Shown here piece by piece: positions 24,480-36,289 of a DNA stretch of 64,000 bases. Made by a program: the position numbers and the translations under genes. Position 1 is the stretch's first letter. Every line of letters begins with the position of its first letter. Origin of the DNA: Siphonodentalium dalli (lineage: Eukaryota; Mollusca; Scaphopoda; Gadilida; Siphonodentaliidae); assembly GCA_032622095.1 (NCBI GenBank), contig CP136063.1:12011814-12075813 (forward strand). The letters run 5' to 3'. The notes under the pieces were generated by a model that was not told the DNA's origin, searched no databases, and was given only the letters and a program-made list of their open reading frames with translations.

Positions 24480-24860
24480 ATCCGGCAGATCAATCGGTCT
24501 AAAATAGACAGATCGCGGCCTTCCAGCGATCACGACACTAGCATGCAGTATAATAGTATAACATTAAGAGAGGGCATTTCTTGAATATTGATATTTTGTT
24601 ATGTTTGAAGATTTGTACATTTCTTTATATTGAATAGTCTCACCCAGTAAACAATTAATATTGCATTTATTCCGTATCTTTCAAAAGAAATCAGAATTCA
24701 TTTTTGTTAAACTATTAGTTTAAAGTCAATAAAGATGAGGACCATTATCCGACAATGGACCAGATACATGCAGGCAATGAAATACCGATGGTCTATTTTA
24801 GTTTAAATCTAGATCGATCGGTCTAATAAAGACATGTTTAAGTTCGAACTTCAATCAAGG
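24480..24860. repeat. Outlying copy of the 21-22.6 kb repeat
   Basis: AATCGGTCTAAAATAGACAG (near 24492), ACATGCAGGCAATGAAATAC (near 24765) and CGATGGTCTATTTTAG match words of the 21040-22620 domain; the first is in reverse complement. Confidence 0.5.
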
Positions 24861-24996
24861 TTCGACTTTCGAGTGACTGATATTGAATAATCGGGGGTTT
24901 CAGGAGCAAATCCACATAACAAAAAGTTAGTCTAGTATTTATATGAAAAAGAATCAGAGAGAGAAGCTGGAGTCCCACCGAACTTTGGCAATCCCC

Positions 24997-25156
24997 GGAA
25001 TCACCAGGCTAACCAAGCTTAACGTTGCAGAATCACCAGGCTAACCAAGCTTAACGTTGCAGAATCACCAGGCTAACCAAGCTTAACGTTGCAGAATCAC
25101 CAGGCTAACCAAGATTAACGTTGCAGAATCACCAGGCTAACCAAGCTTAACGTTGC
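24997..25156. repeat. 32-bp tandem repeat, 5 copies
   Basis: Five units contain GAATCACCAGGCTAACCAAG and CTTAACGTTGC. They are identical except for single changes in the first, fourth and last units. The total is exactly 160 bp. Confidence 0.95.
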
Positions 25157-25267
25157 TTAATCACACAAAGCGTCTAACGACAAGGCTATGACATACAGTC
25201 CTTCCTGTTCACACCAAGTCTTGTTCGTATTATTTGTTTGTTGTACATATCAGAAAAATATGGGGTA

Positions 25268-25334
25268 TACCCTATATATAGGTATATATATATATATATA
25301 TATATGTATATAAATAATATATATATGTATAATG
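25268..25334. repeat. TA microsatellite
   Basis: Impure (TA)n tract with GT and AA interruptions. Confidence 0.9.
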
Positions 25335-28300
25335 TAAATATGTTTTATGATGGGCAACTACTATGTGTATTAGAATAGTAGGCCAAATTCACATTTAATA
25401 GCCAATTATGAGTAGGCGTATAGCATTACGATTTCGCGAAAGGAAGTTGAATTAAACTTAAGCGTAATGGCATTTAAATTCCAAAACTCAAAACTCCCCT
25501 GAAGCTGAAATGGATGCAGCCAAATGCTGATGCTAGTAACTTTTAACATTTATTTACCTTAGATGATACCATTATATGTAAGGTAGAAAAGCTATGAAAA
25601 CCAATTACGCTTAATCGAAATGGAGTCGTGAGCGAGGCAATTACCTCTAAGCCTCCCATATATTAGTTCCACAATGACAATGCATCGAATAAACAATTGA
25701 TCAATCAATCAGTGTTAGCCACTCCCCATCTGGGCAATCTACAATCAAACGCTCGGTAGCTCCTGCGTTAATGTAGCCATCCCCATGCCGGGAATCTTAC
25801 TCCTCTGACTGTACTTGTGTCTGGGAATTCCTGGCACCACCCCTGCGATGTGGTCGAAAGAAAGGTTTGAAGACTTGAAAATTCAGTGTCATATATATTC
25901 GCATTCATCAAGCGACAACAACGGAGATGATATTAAACTTGATTGAGATTCGGAGGACTACACATATATGTTAATTCCATGTACAGCCTGTTCATATGCT
26001 GATTTAATATACATGTATGTTTTAGTTTATAGCCGACATATGCATGTACTCGTCAATTTGAGCATATTGGAGAATATGTCTTGCTATGATAATAACTTGG
26101 TTGGGAGATTGGGAGTGCACCAAGTTTGCCATATTCAATTTACAACGGTAAGTGTTCATACTAGTACAAAGTACATGTTTTCGGAATTTTATCTTTTGCT
26201 GTGGTCAATTTAAAAAATTTAAAAAGCGGCATCAATGCCATGGCAATATTTGCTTATTTGATAGAAAAATAATTCATTTGATAAATTATTGGCACAATAT
26301 TCATTTTCATTGACGTGTCCCCTGTGAAATTCAGACATGTATTTAGCACGGTAACCTGGTTCAATAATATATAGTGTGAAAATCATAAATATGCAGCTGC
26401 GAGAATAACATTGTACTATAGTTCCATTTTCGATGGTCACATCAGAAAAAATATGTCGAATTATTTGGGGAGTCCTCATCTGGGAAACATAATCTCTTAA
26501 TTCTTCCCTGCTTGCAGTCTTCCCCCTTGGATTGTTTTATTTTGTGCTTCTAATAGTGAGTTATGATTGATGCTACTGACGTGGAATCCCGTGGGTCGAG
26601 AAATAGAAAGTCAGTGACACCAACTATTTATATTTTGAATAAGTTTTCCAGCGACATATAATACCAATAGTAAGTTTACATGTTTGGTAATCCAAAATCC
26701 AAATTGGGCATTTCCCTTTAAACATTTTGGTATGTATTATTGTGCCATTATATACCTCACAAAAATTAAGAGCGATTATAATACTTCTGTGCTGTAATTT
26801 GAATCCTAGTGTAATACTACATGTAGCACATGGAATGACTGATTGTGAAACATGATATCATCCAGTCCCACCTCATGATATGTGCATATGTTTAGATCGC
26901 ATAAGTTTATTACACTCTGTGTTTTGTTGGAGATTGTTCCCCTCTGGTGATGCTTTGTGTATGTATATAACGGTGAAGTTAATTGTTCAGACATACATAC
27001 TAATAAAGTCAATTTCAAGGTTTCCTTAATAACACTTAATGGCTGAATACTCACTGACACGTACTACTAATGATTACATTACAACATTATGTTAGGTGTT
27101 TGCTGACACTACTATATGAACATTCCATGCATATGAATGCATGGGAATCTTTTGTGTTCTGCACTTACTCCACCAGTTTAAAACTTGGGAACCTTTCGTA
27201 TATGTTCTGTAAAATCAATTGATGTAATATATATCTTGGTTAACCCATGTTCCTTAATGATGTATTTCACAGTATGTAAATGTCCCAGCTCAATATTTGA
27301 ATTTGAATTTGATTAGCCGATTTTGCTTTGCGGCGCTTACAATCTCCCAGGTAATTAATCAATTATTTAAGGAGTTATTGGCTCACACAAGTCACAAAAA
27401 CATGCCATATCAAGATGATACCAACCCTGACTGAGAAATAGATTATTAAGGAGCAAGAATTAACAAAGAATTATGTTCCCCGTCTTGTTTGTTCAGTGTT
27501 GTAAAGTTCTCAGAACATCAAAAAGTTCCCAGGTTCTGAACGGATGGAGTGTGATATGATTTCTACGCCGCGTAAGCCAGAGTAGATATTCATGGCATGA
27601 TCAAGATTTCAAAGTATCATGGTACAAACGTGTAGCTACCATTACTAATTTGAATTAGCATAGTTCCATGCAAGTCAAACAGAACGACATTGTATTACAT
27701 GACCATGAAAATCTTATCGGCGATTTGTTATAATTGTTCTTTACTATATAATTGCTTCATAAAATAGACTATTTTATAAAATAGTATTGTTTATGTAATG
27801 TGTTTTCTTTTCAGGATGTGCTAACTGGCCGTATGAATTCTAGTGACAGAGTGTGTGTGGTATGAATAGGCAACTTGTATGGGATTGTACAGCTACTGCA
27901 TACTTCAGCATGGAAATAACTATATGTTATTCATCAACTTTATCTGCATACATATTGTACTGCTGTATACGCATGTGACACAGTCTGGAATGTTAACTTT
28001 TTGTGGTATAGTAATATGATGCTGATCAATCAGGCATATTCAACAATCATCAGTGAAATGTCTATCCGTGCCTTTCTCCTACTGACATAATAATTTATGG
28101 CATATGGGTCGAGCTGTCAGTCCTGGGGCAGGTCAATATAAGTGGATGTGTGGTAAAACTAGTTTTGTGTGACTTAAAGTACTGGAGTAATTTTAACTAC
28201 CAGTGTGCTGGCACATACATGTAGAAATGTACAGTTTGAAATTGGATAATATTGAACAGTAGCAGGTGCCAGAGGTGGACAGTCTGTAGTGGTTATATCA

Positions 28301-28836
28301 ATGTTCTTATTGCATGGGGTGAATACGCACAGATGACACGGCGAGACACTGTTATGACAGAAAGGCATCGGCAGCTGAACCCTTATTTGAATTAAGCTGA
28401 GTTTCTTTTCACAATAGTTGAGTCTGGTTACTATTAGTCAACATGTTTTCCTCGATAAGTTATATTTAGATGTTAGCCTGCAAATAGTGTGTCCAATTCA
28501 CCCTCCGGGGACATCATTCTTTAATTCGTGAATTTGGTGACGCTAGCCCACAGATGGGATAGCGTCACTAAATGCACCCTCTGGGGACCCCATTCTGCAA
28601 ATGAAAGACACCCTGTTTGCAGCCTTGCTTTTGTGTACCTATAAATACAAGTACATTTATGCAAATTTCCTCTGTCTCCTCCCATGTGTCATGATTATAG
28701 TAGCTCCACACACAGAGGGAAATTACGTGTACCATCTGGAAATTATTTACCGCGCTTGAGCAGTATATACCCTGTCAGTTTCAAGGACCTCATATTTGTG
28801 TAAATATAGAGGTTTAGAGAGTCTTTATGCGGCACG
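25335..28836. other. Long non-coding stretch
   Basis: About 3.5 kb of AT-rich sequence. Frames of 64-86 codons are present but none has a recognisable motif. At 28535-28568 the arms GTGACGCTA and TAGCGTCAC form a 9-bp stem, flanked on both sides by the near-duplicated phrase CACCCTC(C/T)GGGGAC. An AT palindrome (ATAAAATAGACTATTTTAT) lies near 27763. Confidence 0.4.
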
Positions 28837-29372
28837 TTAAAGGTGGATTATCTCTTTAAAGATGGATTATCTCTTTAAATAACAAATTTGAAATAGCTGA
28901 GTGCGTATACAATAATACATATGAACTGAAGACCCCTGTTCGGAAAGGCTTCAATCAATTAATATTGATTTTATTTCGAATAGTTTATTGGGACAGTTTA
29001 TTTGTCTATGTTTATTTCAGATGATACTATATAGCGATAGAGAGCATTATGCTGTTCCTATGGCTACATACCGAACGTCAAATGGCCCAGATTAAATAGT
29101 TGTACTGTTTTATTCCATAGTTATAAGCGAAAATGAGTATAATAGATGTTTATTTGTGAGAAAATTACACCATAACATTTCTAGTCTCTGTTAACAGTAA
29201 CCACTATTGTTCGTTAGCTAAACAACCACACCTTTTGAGAACAGAACATATTCGAAATAAAATTAATATTAATCGATAGAAGCATTTCCGGACAGGAGTA
29301 ATCGATTCAGATCTAATATTTTGTACCCGTGTATCTATATAATACATGTTTACAAATGATAATCCACCTTTA
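28837..29372 (+). mobile_element. MITE-A reference copy, 536 bp, TTAA-flanked
   Basis: TTAA (28837-28840) is followed by AGGTGGATTATCTCTTTA. The right end GATAATCCACCT is followed by TTAA (29369-29372). The arms pair imperfectly for roughly 130-150 bp: CTGTTCGGAAAGGCTTCAAT...TTAATATTGATTTTATTTCG on the left, and ATTCGAAATAAAATTAAT...AAGCATTTCCGGACAGGAG in reverse on the right. TTAA duplication is typical of piggyBac-superfamily insertion; the assignment is inferred because no transposase is present. The left terminus is doubled (a second AGATGGATTATCTCTTTAAA). Confidence 0.85.
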
Positions 29373-30663
29373 ATCTCCATATTTACAATATTGTATTTGT
29401 AATTGTAACATCTTGTGGCAATGTCATTCAGTTACTGGTTATAAGCATTATTTTGGTTAATACATTGCTCGTAATTAAGTTCGCAGAGTATTATTTTTCG
29501 CTCAGTTTAAAATGTGCACAACCTGATGCATGAACATGGCCCAATAATAATTGTGTTTCCAACGGTTATGGCCATCTACTCGATTTACATGTAAGTATAC
29601 CTGAATTATATCAACGACAATTGATTGGCTGCTGATTTCACGAATCCCTTCAAAGTTCATACATGTTGTTTGCATTTATATGCTACAAACCAATTTATTT
29701 TCCCCATTTTTTGCTAAATTATTTGCGTTAAAATATGTTTTGCTCAGTTTTAAATTGGTGCACTGATGTGTGCGCGAAAATAGTTCTGCGCCATGTTTAT
29801 GTATTTTGGTTAATTTGAATTATTGGGTTGTTTGGTTTGAACAATATATTATACCAATCAAACAATTAATTGTTTATTCTGACAAAACTATTGTTAAAAA
29901 CAAACAACTAAACATACTAACCAATACAACTGCTGGATTTGAACATACATGTAGATCCACTTAAATTGCAATTGTTTAATTTCAACAAAAAATATGAATC
30001 GGACACATTTGGAGTGATTGAATTTTTGTTTCGAACAATTTGATTTTGTAATAAACAATTAGTTTTAAGAGTGTATATGCCATTGCCGATATGCCAATGT
30101 CGATGAGATGGGAGATGTTTATAAACTTCGAACCTGAACTAATTATTTTGCAGTACAGAAAGCGAATATTACGTATGGTAGCTTCATATTGTCAAATAGG
30201 ACAGGGCACTTTCAAATTGCCATGTTCGCGAACTGTCCATACATGCAGTTGATGGCTCCCCGTAAACACAATACAAAACAATACTGGCCTACCATATGCG
30301 GTGGTTCGTCAAGGGTCTAAACAATTTCGCGAGATTTGAACAGCGTACGACTGCTGCGGGAAAAACACTAGATCGGGGGGGGGGGGTCTCTTATTGTAGC
30401 TAACAGCGAAAACAAACCGTAGGTGCTAAATACTGGACCACGGGGCTCCCATGTATACAATGAGAGACACTCGCGCTGCAGCGGGATCGCCGACATAAAT
30501 CTAGTTCTTGTCGATTTACCAGGGGAGTAAGATTCGATTCGAGATTCGATTCGATGTGAAATCCGCATGTCTGATTCGATTCGAGATTCGATTCGAACAA
30601 AATCGCCGATTCGCCGGACCCTATGATATATATATTTTACGACATGAGGATAGAATCAGTGGG
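29373..30663. other. Non-coding with a simple-sequence patch
   Basis: A G10 run lies at about 30376. GATTCGATTCGAGATTCGAT words repeat at 30533-30600, producing two spurious 66-codon minus frames. No gene is recognised elsewhere. Confidence 0.45.
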
Positions 30664-31582
30664 TATGATTAAATTATCTCTTTAAAGATACGGGCGGCGT
30701 TGGCGGCGGGTATGCTGTTAAAATAGTCAGCTCCGTCAAAAACCGCCATAAACAGAAAGAATAGTAAAATATAGACCGACTTTGTTCTTATACCAATCAG
30801 TATGTTATTGTCAATTATTTTTCCTTTGTTATGTAAACAAAAGCAAAAAACCTTACGTTACCTGGCTTTTGTTTAGATCCCGATATGGTAAAAATAAAGA
30901 GCGTTATTTGTTACTGTTTTCCTGATGTGGAAATAATAAAGAGCATTTATATCATTTGTGTGTGATTAACCAATAGAATATCGCTGTGTTATGTAGCAGG
31001 CTCTTGTTTACGTACACCATCGTACGTCTTGACGACAATATACTATTTACGCGCTGAATATTTTTGGCATACGAACAAAACTATATACATTTTAATGTTA
31101 CTTCTGTTGATGGCGATTTGAACAAATATGAATAACGCCGCCCGTGCCTTTAAATAACAAATTTGAAATAGTTGCGTGGATATACAATAACAATGATGAA
31201 TTGACGACCCCTGACCGGAAAACCCTCTATCAATTAATATTGATTTTATTTCGACTATTTGTTTATGAAATTAGATGATTTATTGGGACAATTATTAGTC
31301 TATTTTTAGAACATACCAATCGGGCGATACCATATATCGATAGAAAACATTATAATGTCCCTATAGCTACGTAATGAACGTCGAATGTCCCAGATTTATT
31401 GATTATATTGTTTTGTTCCTTAGTTATAAGAGATAATGTGTCTAATTAACGTTTAGTTTTGACACAATTACACACACAAAATTCGGGTATCAGTAACCAC
31501 TATTGTTCGTTAGTCGTCGATTCATATATAATGTTTTCTACCCCGGTAACTATATAATACCAAAGAGATAATCTTCCTTTAA
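30664..31582 (+). mobile_element. MITE-A copy 3, interrupted by another element
   Basis: The left end is degenerate (AAATTATCTCTTTAA, 30671-30685). After the insertion at 30682-31153 the family sequence resumes with TAAATAACAAATTTGAAATA. It continues through TTAATATTGATTTTATTTCG, CCCAGATTTATTGATT and CCCCGGTAACTATATAATAC to AGATAATCTTCCTTTAA. Its terminal TTAA is also the insertion site of the element at 31579-31978. Confidence 0.8.
30682..31153. mobile_element. Nested TTAA element B, about 470 bp
   Basis: TTAA (30682-30685) is followed by AGATACGGGCGGCGTT. On the other side AACGCCGCCCGTGCCT precedes TTAA (31150-31153). The termini are about 16-bp inverted repeats with two mismatches. Removing the insert and one TTAA restores an uninterrupted MITE-A left arm. 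The interior is AT-rich and carries two AATAAAGAGC words; there is no transposase. TTAA target choice suggests piggyBac-type mobilisation. Confidence 0.85.
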
Positions 31583-31978
31583 CCCTTTACCCAACAAACC
31601 GGCCAAAACCGGCCAAGTAAAGCTTCAACAGCCTAAAATATCTTCGGTCTGTCTCAATAGAACCTTACAAATATGGATATCATTGGAACCGGCTTCTTGA
31701 CCACATTGTGATAGTTACAGTTATGTCCTGTGCCAATGCATTCTCTTATATATGCGAGTCGACCATAGGTCGCCTCGCATATATAAGAGAATGCATTGGC
31801 CTAAAATAAATCTTTTTTTAACACTTTTTACCATTTTTCTTACATTCTTTAACAATTTTATAATTTTTAATGTGTTAAGCCAATGCATTCTCTTATATAT
31901 GCGAGGCGACCTATGGTCGACTCGCATATATAAGAGAATGCATTGACACAGGGCCCTTCTGTTTGGGTAAAGGGTTAA
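31579..31978. mobile_element. TTAA element C, 400 bp, with two internal hairpins
   Basis: TTAA (31579-31582) followed by CCCTTTACCCAAC mirrors GTTTGGGTAAAGGG followed by TTAA (31975-31978). CCC-starting termini and TTAA duplication fit the piggyBac superfamily. Inside are two large, nearly perfect palindromes at about 31735-31800 and 31882-31946, with arms containing CAATGCATTCTCTTATATAT, separated by about 80 bp of T/A-rich DNA. The second palindrome is the reverse complement of the first. Overlapping 64-68-codon frames read the palindromes and are not genes. Confidence 0.88.
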
Positions 31979-32965
31979 ATCAGGTACACTAGACCATAAA
32001 AGACTTACCGTGTTAGTATGGAATTTCCAGTGTTTTCGATAGACTTGACAGAAATGACAATCGGGAGAATGTCAGTTGATTATATATGCACTTGTCACGT
32101 CTCTTGCGTGTTCGACAAACAAATATTGATTCATCGATACTGCATATCAAACTGCCACTCTGTTTGTATCAGTCGTTTGTCGGTCCCACGCTTCAGTTTG
32201 TTTGCGCCGTATCTAACCGCCTATTTTTGGACTAGAGTGTGCAGTCCTTAGAGATATCTTTACCTCAGAACTAAAGTGTTCTATCTCCATATTTTCATTT
32301 GTGTGGGAAATCTTGTTTAAAATTTCGACATCCCGGTTCACATGATCCCATTTGGTTTGGAAGATAGCACACAGTGGGTGTGTTATCTGTATACAAATAT
32401 TATTATATGACGAGTTTTGAGACAACAGATATTATATCTTGGGTGTAATCACGAAAAAAACAATATGGAGATAGAGTATGGTCGTTGAAGCTGAATCTGG
32501 GGATCAACCCGGAAGAAATTGGATACAAGCTAATTTTGGTGTCATTCGACGCGGAACAGCTTGAGGACCAACATATCCAGAATACGCAAAATAAATCCGC
32601 TCATGTAAAAATTCAGGATCCAAGATGGCGTAAACGATGGCCGCCAAATTAATAATTTTCCAGTCAACGCCAACTGACACGCATTATTGTTTATTGACCT
32701 CCAAGTATGAAGAGCATAGAGACATATCAGTTACAGAAAGTATGTGGTAACGAGACCATTGTAAGTGGACTATACAACGGCATCTATTTACAAGGAAGGA
32801 CATTGTATACATAAATTGGAAAGATATGTACATTGTACGAAGAGCAAGGTAAAAACGAGTATATGAGAAAATATTGTAGATGCGGGTGGCAAGGAGGCCA
32901 GATCATAGTTGAATATTGTCCACCTGAGAGGCATATTGCATCAAATGTCATGTGAATGTCATCTT
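31979..32965. other. No gene seen
   Basis: The AAGATGGCG/GATGGCCGCC phrase at 32622-32645 belongs to the repeat type noted at 8280-8900. Frames of 70-84 codons are unsupported. Confidence 0.4.
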
Positions 32966-33410
32966 TTAACTTCCGGGGCGAATTAGTTGACAACCAACAT
33001 AAAGAAATGCAGCAGATGCGATGATGAGCTGCTCCCATGACTCAGTCGGGATATGACAACCAAGCTGGGTACTGCCAAGTAACAGCGCATTTAAATGGTC
33101 GTTTGGGAGAGCATCCAGGTAACTAAATAGTTGGATGTCGAAGCTATCGATAAGCATACACCAGTAATTATATCGGAGTCTGTACATGGTGGCAGATCTG
33201 CACGAGTCAGTAATATGTCCAATTTCATTGTTATAAGTGTGGCCACACAGCATGCATCGGGCATTGTTTTCGAACAACAATCTATTTAGAAGTCTAGCAA
33301 GATTTTTCAGTTCCAAACTCCTGTTAGGATGGGCAGCAAGAAGAAGCCACACACTCCAGACTGCGAGAGGCTGGTTATGAAAATTAAAATTATCAAGTTC
33401 ATATTTTTTC
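32966..33410 (-). pseudogene. LINE ORF2 C-terminal fragment (non-LTR retrotransposon)
   Basis: The minus-strand reading contains VWSVWLLLAAHPNRSLELKN, then a CCHC-like cluster C-M-L-C-G-H-T-Y-n5-H-I-T-D-S-C. It continues with an aromatic/Arg-rich stretch and LPNDHLNALLLGS. A Cys-X2-Cys...His-X4-Cys cluster followed by 'L...LLLG' is typical of the region after the reverse transcriptase in several invertebrate LINE clades. No reverse transcriptase motif lies upstream within this reading, so it is a 3-prime fragment. There is no ATG in a sensible place; the apparent start is a GTG codon. The clade cannot be assigned by eye. Confidence 0.5.
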
Positions 33411-33795
33411 TAAGACAACAGTCAATTATATATGTTTGACTCTCAAAGTCTGTTTTCATCAATTTAAGTAACCGGTTATTAACATGGGGGAATTTATATG
33501 CGTGATTTGTCAATATAATGTGCTAGAACTTCGATAATGCATAGTATGGAGTAATACGATAAACATGTGTGTGTGTACCATGTGTATTGGTTCTACAACA
33601 AAGAGCGTTTCTAGAGCACATATGCTATAAGCTTCCAGGCAATGTCGTTCTGTGATACAATAAAGAGCATTCGGTACAGAACACGTCCTATATGCTTGTT
33701 CTTACATGCATTATGTCATTTATGGTTATGTGCGGCTAAGTAGTCATGCTTTGATTTGCAAAGCACGGGATTGAAGGCTTATTGCGATTCTCCTG
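33411..33795. other. No gene seen
   Basis: Spacer between two decayed coding segments. Confidence 0.35.
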
Positions 33796-34421
33796 TTGAA
33801 ACATAACGGTTCCAACGTACGCATGAGACATGATACTATACATGAAAGTAGAAATACAACTGCTGTGTCTGGGTCTCAACCAGTGTTGATACCCGAGGAA
33901 TGTTTGCGAAAATATAAATCGTTGCTTACCGAGAACTCCCCGACAGCAAAGTTGTGTGTTCAGTGTATGGAACATGTACACACGTTCAAAAATCGATTGG
34001 CTATAGAGGACAGGTTATTGAAGTCTGCATCTCGTTACTGTGGGGGAAATGCTCAATCTATTTACCGCAAACTGTCACACCAACTATGCCAAGATCGATG
34101 GAACTCCCACCAACAGAAAGGGTGGAATATTTTCAGTCTGGGTTTTCACATACAAGTAACTTGGATTTGTAAAGATCGTCGAAAAGATGGGTTGCACCTT
34201 TGGGAATGGGGATGGAATTTGATTTATCAGAACTCGTTCCAATTATGAGTGACCAGGAAGCAGCACCTTGTGAACTTTTGAAGTTCGTTCGTTGTAAATG
34301 CGAGTTGTCGTCCAAGAATCCATGTGGCACTAACTTGTGATTGTGTCGCAAACATGGACTAAAATGTGTTGTTGCATGTTGAAATTGTCGCGGAGAAGGC
34401 TGCGGAAACAGAGGAAATTAG
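33796..34421 (+). pseudogene. Decayed Cys-rich (CXC-like) protein gene
   Basis: Three plus-strand frames must be combined to follow one protein. ASRYCGGNAQSIYRKLSHQL and FHIQVTWICKDRR...LWEWGW are in one frame, MELPPTERVEYFQ in a second, and FDLSELVPIMSDQEAAP, ELLKFVRCKCELSS and NPCGTNL in the third. After that comes a TGA where a Cys is expected, then LCRKHGLKCVVAC, a second TGA, and NCRGEGCGN. The spaced cysteines resemble a tesmin/TSO1-like CXC cluster. The whole pattern matches an uncharacterised invertebrate protein family I recall as repetitive in mollusc and cnidarian genomes. Two nonsense codons and at least two frameshifts make this a relic. Function unknown. Confidence 0.5.
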
Positions 34422-34554
34422 ACTGTCTTGACAGTGATGAAGATAATAAATGAGTACAGTACGGTTTCCTGTATGTTATTCAAGATGTTTGACAAAGACT
34501 AAGTGTGGCTATTGGACATGTTAATGGGAGAATTGTCTAAGAAAGCTTGAAATT
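34422..34554. other. No gene seen
   Basis: Short spacer before the MITE-A fragment. Confidence 0.3.
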
Positions 34555-34832
34555 TAAAAGCGATAGTGAGCAATATGCTGTTCCTATGGCTACGTACCGA
34601 ACGTCAAATGTCCCAGATTGATTAGTTGTATGGTTTTATTCCATAGTTATAAGCGATAATGAGTCGAATTAACGTTCGTTAGATAAACAACCACACCTTT
34701 TTGTACCAGAAAATATTCGAAATGAAATCCATATTAATCGATAGAAGCATTTCCAGACAGGAGTCTTCGATTCAAATATAATATGTTCTACCCCGGTAAC
34801 TATGTAATACATGTTTACAAAGAGATAATCCA
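34555..34832 (+). mobile_element. MITE-A copy 4, fragment
   Basis: Starts internally (GCGATAGTGAGCAATATGC) and runs through CCCAGATTGATTAGTTGTA, AAGCATTTCCAGACAGGAGT and CCCCGGTAACTATGTAATAC to GAGATAATCCA. It then breaks into unrelated sequence without the terminal CCTTTAA. Confidence 0.75.
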
Positions 34833-34974
34833 AAATGGCAGTAACATCTGACTATTTTTGTGTGTTTTATATTCTACCTGGACCTTTGATGACAGGTCTG
34901 TGTTTAAAGATGTATAATATCTTCCTATAACAAGTTCTATGTTGATTCCCGGATATATCATTGATTACATGAAT

Positions 34975-35436
34975 CGAAGAACCTTGCCGGGAAACGCTTT
35001 TATAAATTAATTTTGAAAATTTTCTGGTATAAACATATGTGATCGTTCGACCAATACTCGTTAATGTGATCAGAGACCAGAAATTGTATTATATAAAGTT
35101 GTCATAAATAAACGTTAATTAAACTCAGTGGTTCTTACATGTATGGAATATAACACTGCAAACAATCGATCTGGGATATTTGACGTTCGGGCGTAGCAAT
35201 GGAATAAATGTAATAATCCTATCGCTATCTGATATTGCATGAACTGTCTGTTCTAAAATGGTTACGAATATATGTCCCGCTTTATCATCGGACTATTTGA
35301 TAAAATATTCGAATAAAATCAATACTAATTGTTAGAAGCGTTTCCGGACAGGGGTATTCAATTAGTATATATTATTTTATATCCACGAAACTATATAAAT
35401 CGTGTTATAGGAAGATATAATCCATCTTTGATCGTA
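34975..35436 (-). mobile_element. MITE-A copy 5, inverted
   Basis: The centre reads ATCGATCTGGGATATTTGAC with GTTCGGGCGTAGCAATGG, the reverse complement of the family's CCATAGCTACG...GAACGTCAAATGTCCCAGAT core. The right end (GAAGCGTTTCCGGACAGG...GATATAATCCATCTTTGA) is a degenerate terminal arm. The left arm (CCGGGAAACGCTTTTATAAA) is also degenerate. Confidence 0.7.
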
Positions 35437-36219
35437 AATAGTAGTAGCTAGAGAACACGCTATTATGTGATCACTCAGATCCAAGAGACACTACCCCCAC
35501 CACTGTTTATGCACTACATGCACTACATATCACATGGAATATTTAAACGACAACACATGAGTGGGGTATGATCTCAGCTTTAATGTAACATTATAAGCTT
35601 GTCCTGCAGATAGCCCATACGCATGGAAACAAATTAAGCAGAGCCTTAGCTCTGACGAGAAGCCGAAGCAGAGAACGCTGAAGAAATAATGCTGTACAGC
35701 GCAGGCATGAGCATGGCCCGACGAGCTAAGGTACGATTCGGAGCCGGCGCCCAATAATTGCTGAGGCGCCCAAAGCAATAAGCACACACGGCCAACAGGG
35801 AGAAGCCCAACGAGTGCGACGCAGGAATGGCAGTAGAGACCACTGGCTATGGCTAAGCACCGGCCTGGAATATCCCACTCAGGCACTACAGTTTGAGAGC
35901 ACTCTCAAATAAGCATAAGATGACTGCGCAGTCATAAACATACTAAGCTACTATTGATAAGCCACCCATCAAAGTTACCAGACAGGTTATAACGCTATGG
36001 CGACACTACCACTACCACTATCTACATGACCGCCATAGAGCGCGCAGCACTCCCCCAAACCAGGAGCTACATGCCCGATTACATCAATGAAACAGTTAAA
36101 CCACCGGGAAAACCATAGTGTCATATGCCAGGAAGGTCTCCAGGGCGCCCTGGAGACTATTCAGAGAGATATCGTTGCCGACGGGGGAGATATGGATCCC
36201 AACTGAACGAAACATGCCC
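35437..36219 (-). other. Possible 3-prime region of the Ngaro-like element
   Basis: Base composition becomes GC-richer at about 35570, as in the adjoining retrotransposon, and drops again before 35520. Minus frames of 118 and 65 codons occur (for example ending KLRSYPTHVLSFKYSM) but I recognise no domain. By position this would be the 3-prime non-coding region of the element; inferred only. Confidence 0.35.
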
Positions 36220-36289
36220 TAATCAGAAGCGCAAATGTCTGGGTGCTTGATGCCACGACCCCGTGATGTAATACGAAGCCCAACATGCG

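Noticed and set aside
31721-31946. Overlapping 64-68-codon frames sharing the MRVDHRSPRIYKRMHW start
   Set aside because: The same peptide appears on both strands because the DNA is palindromic.
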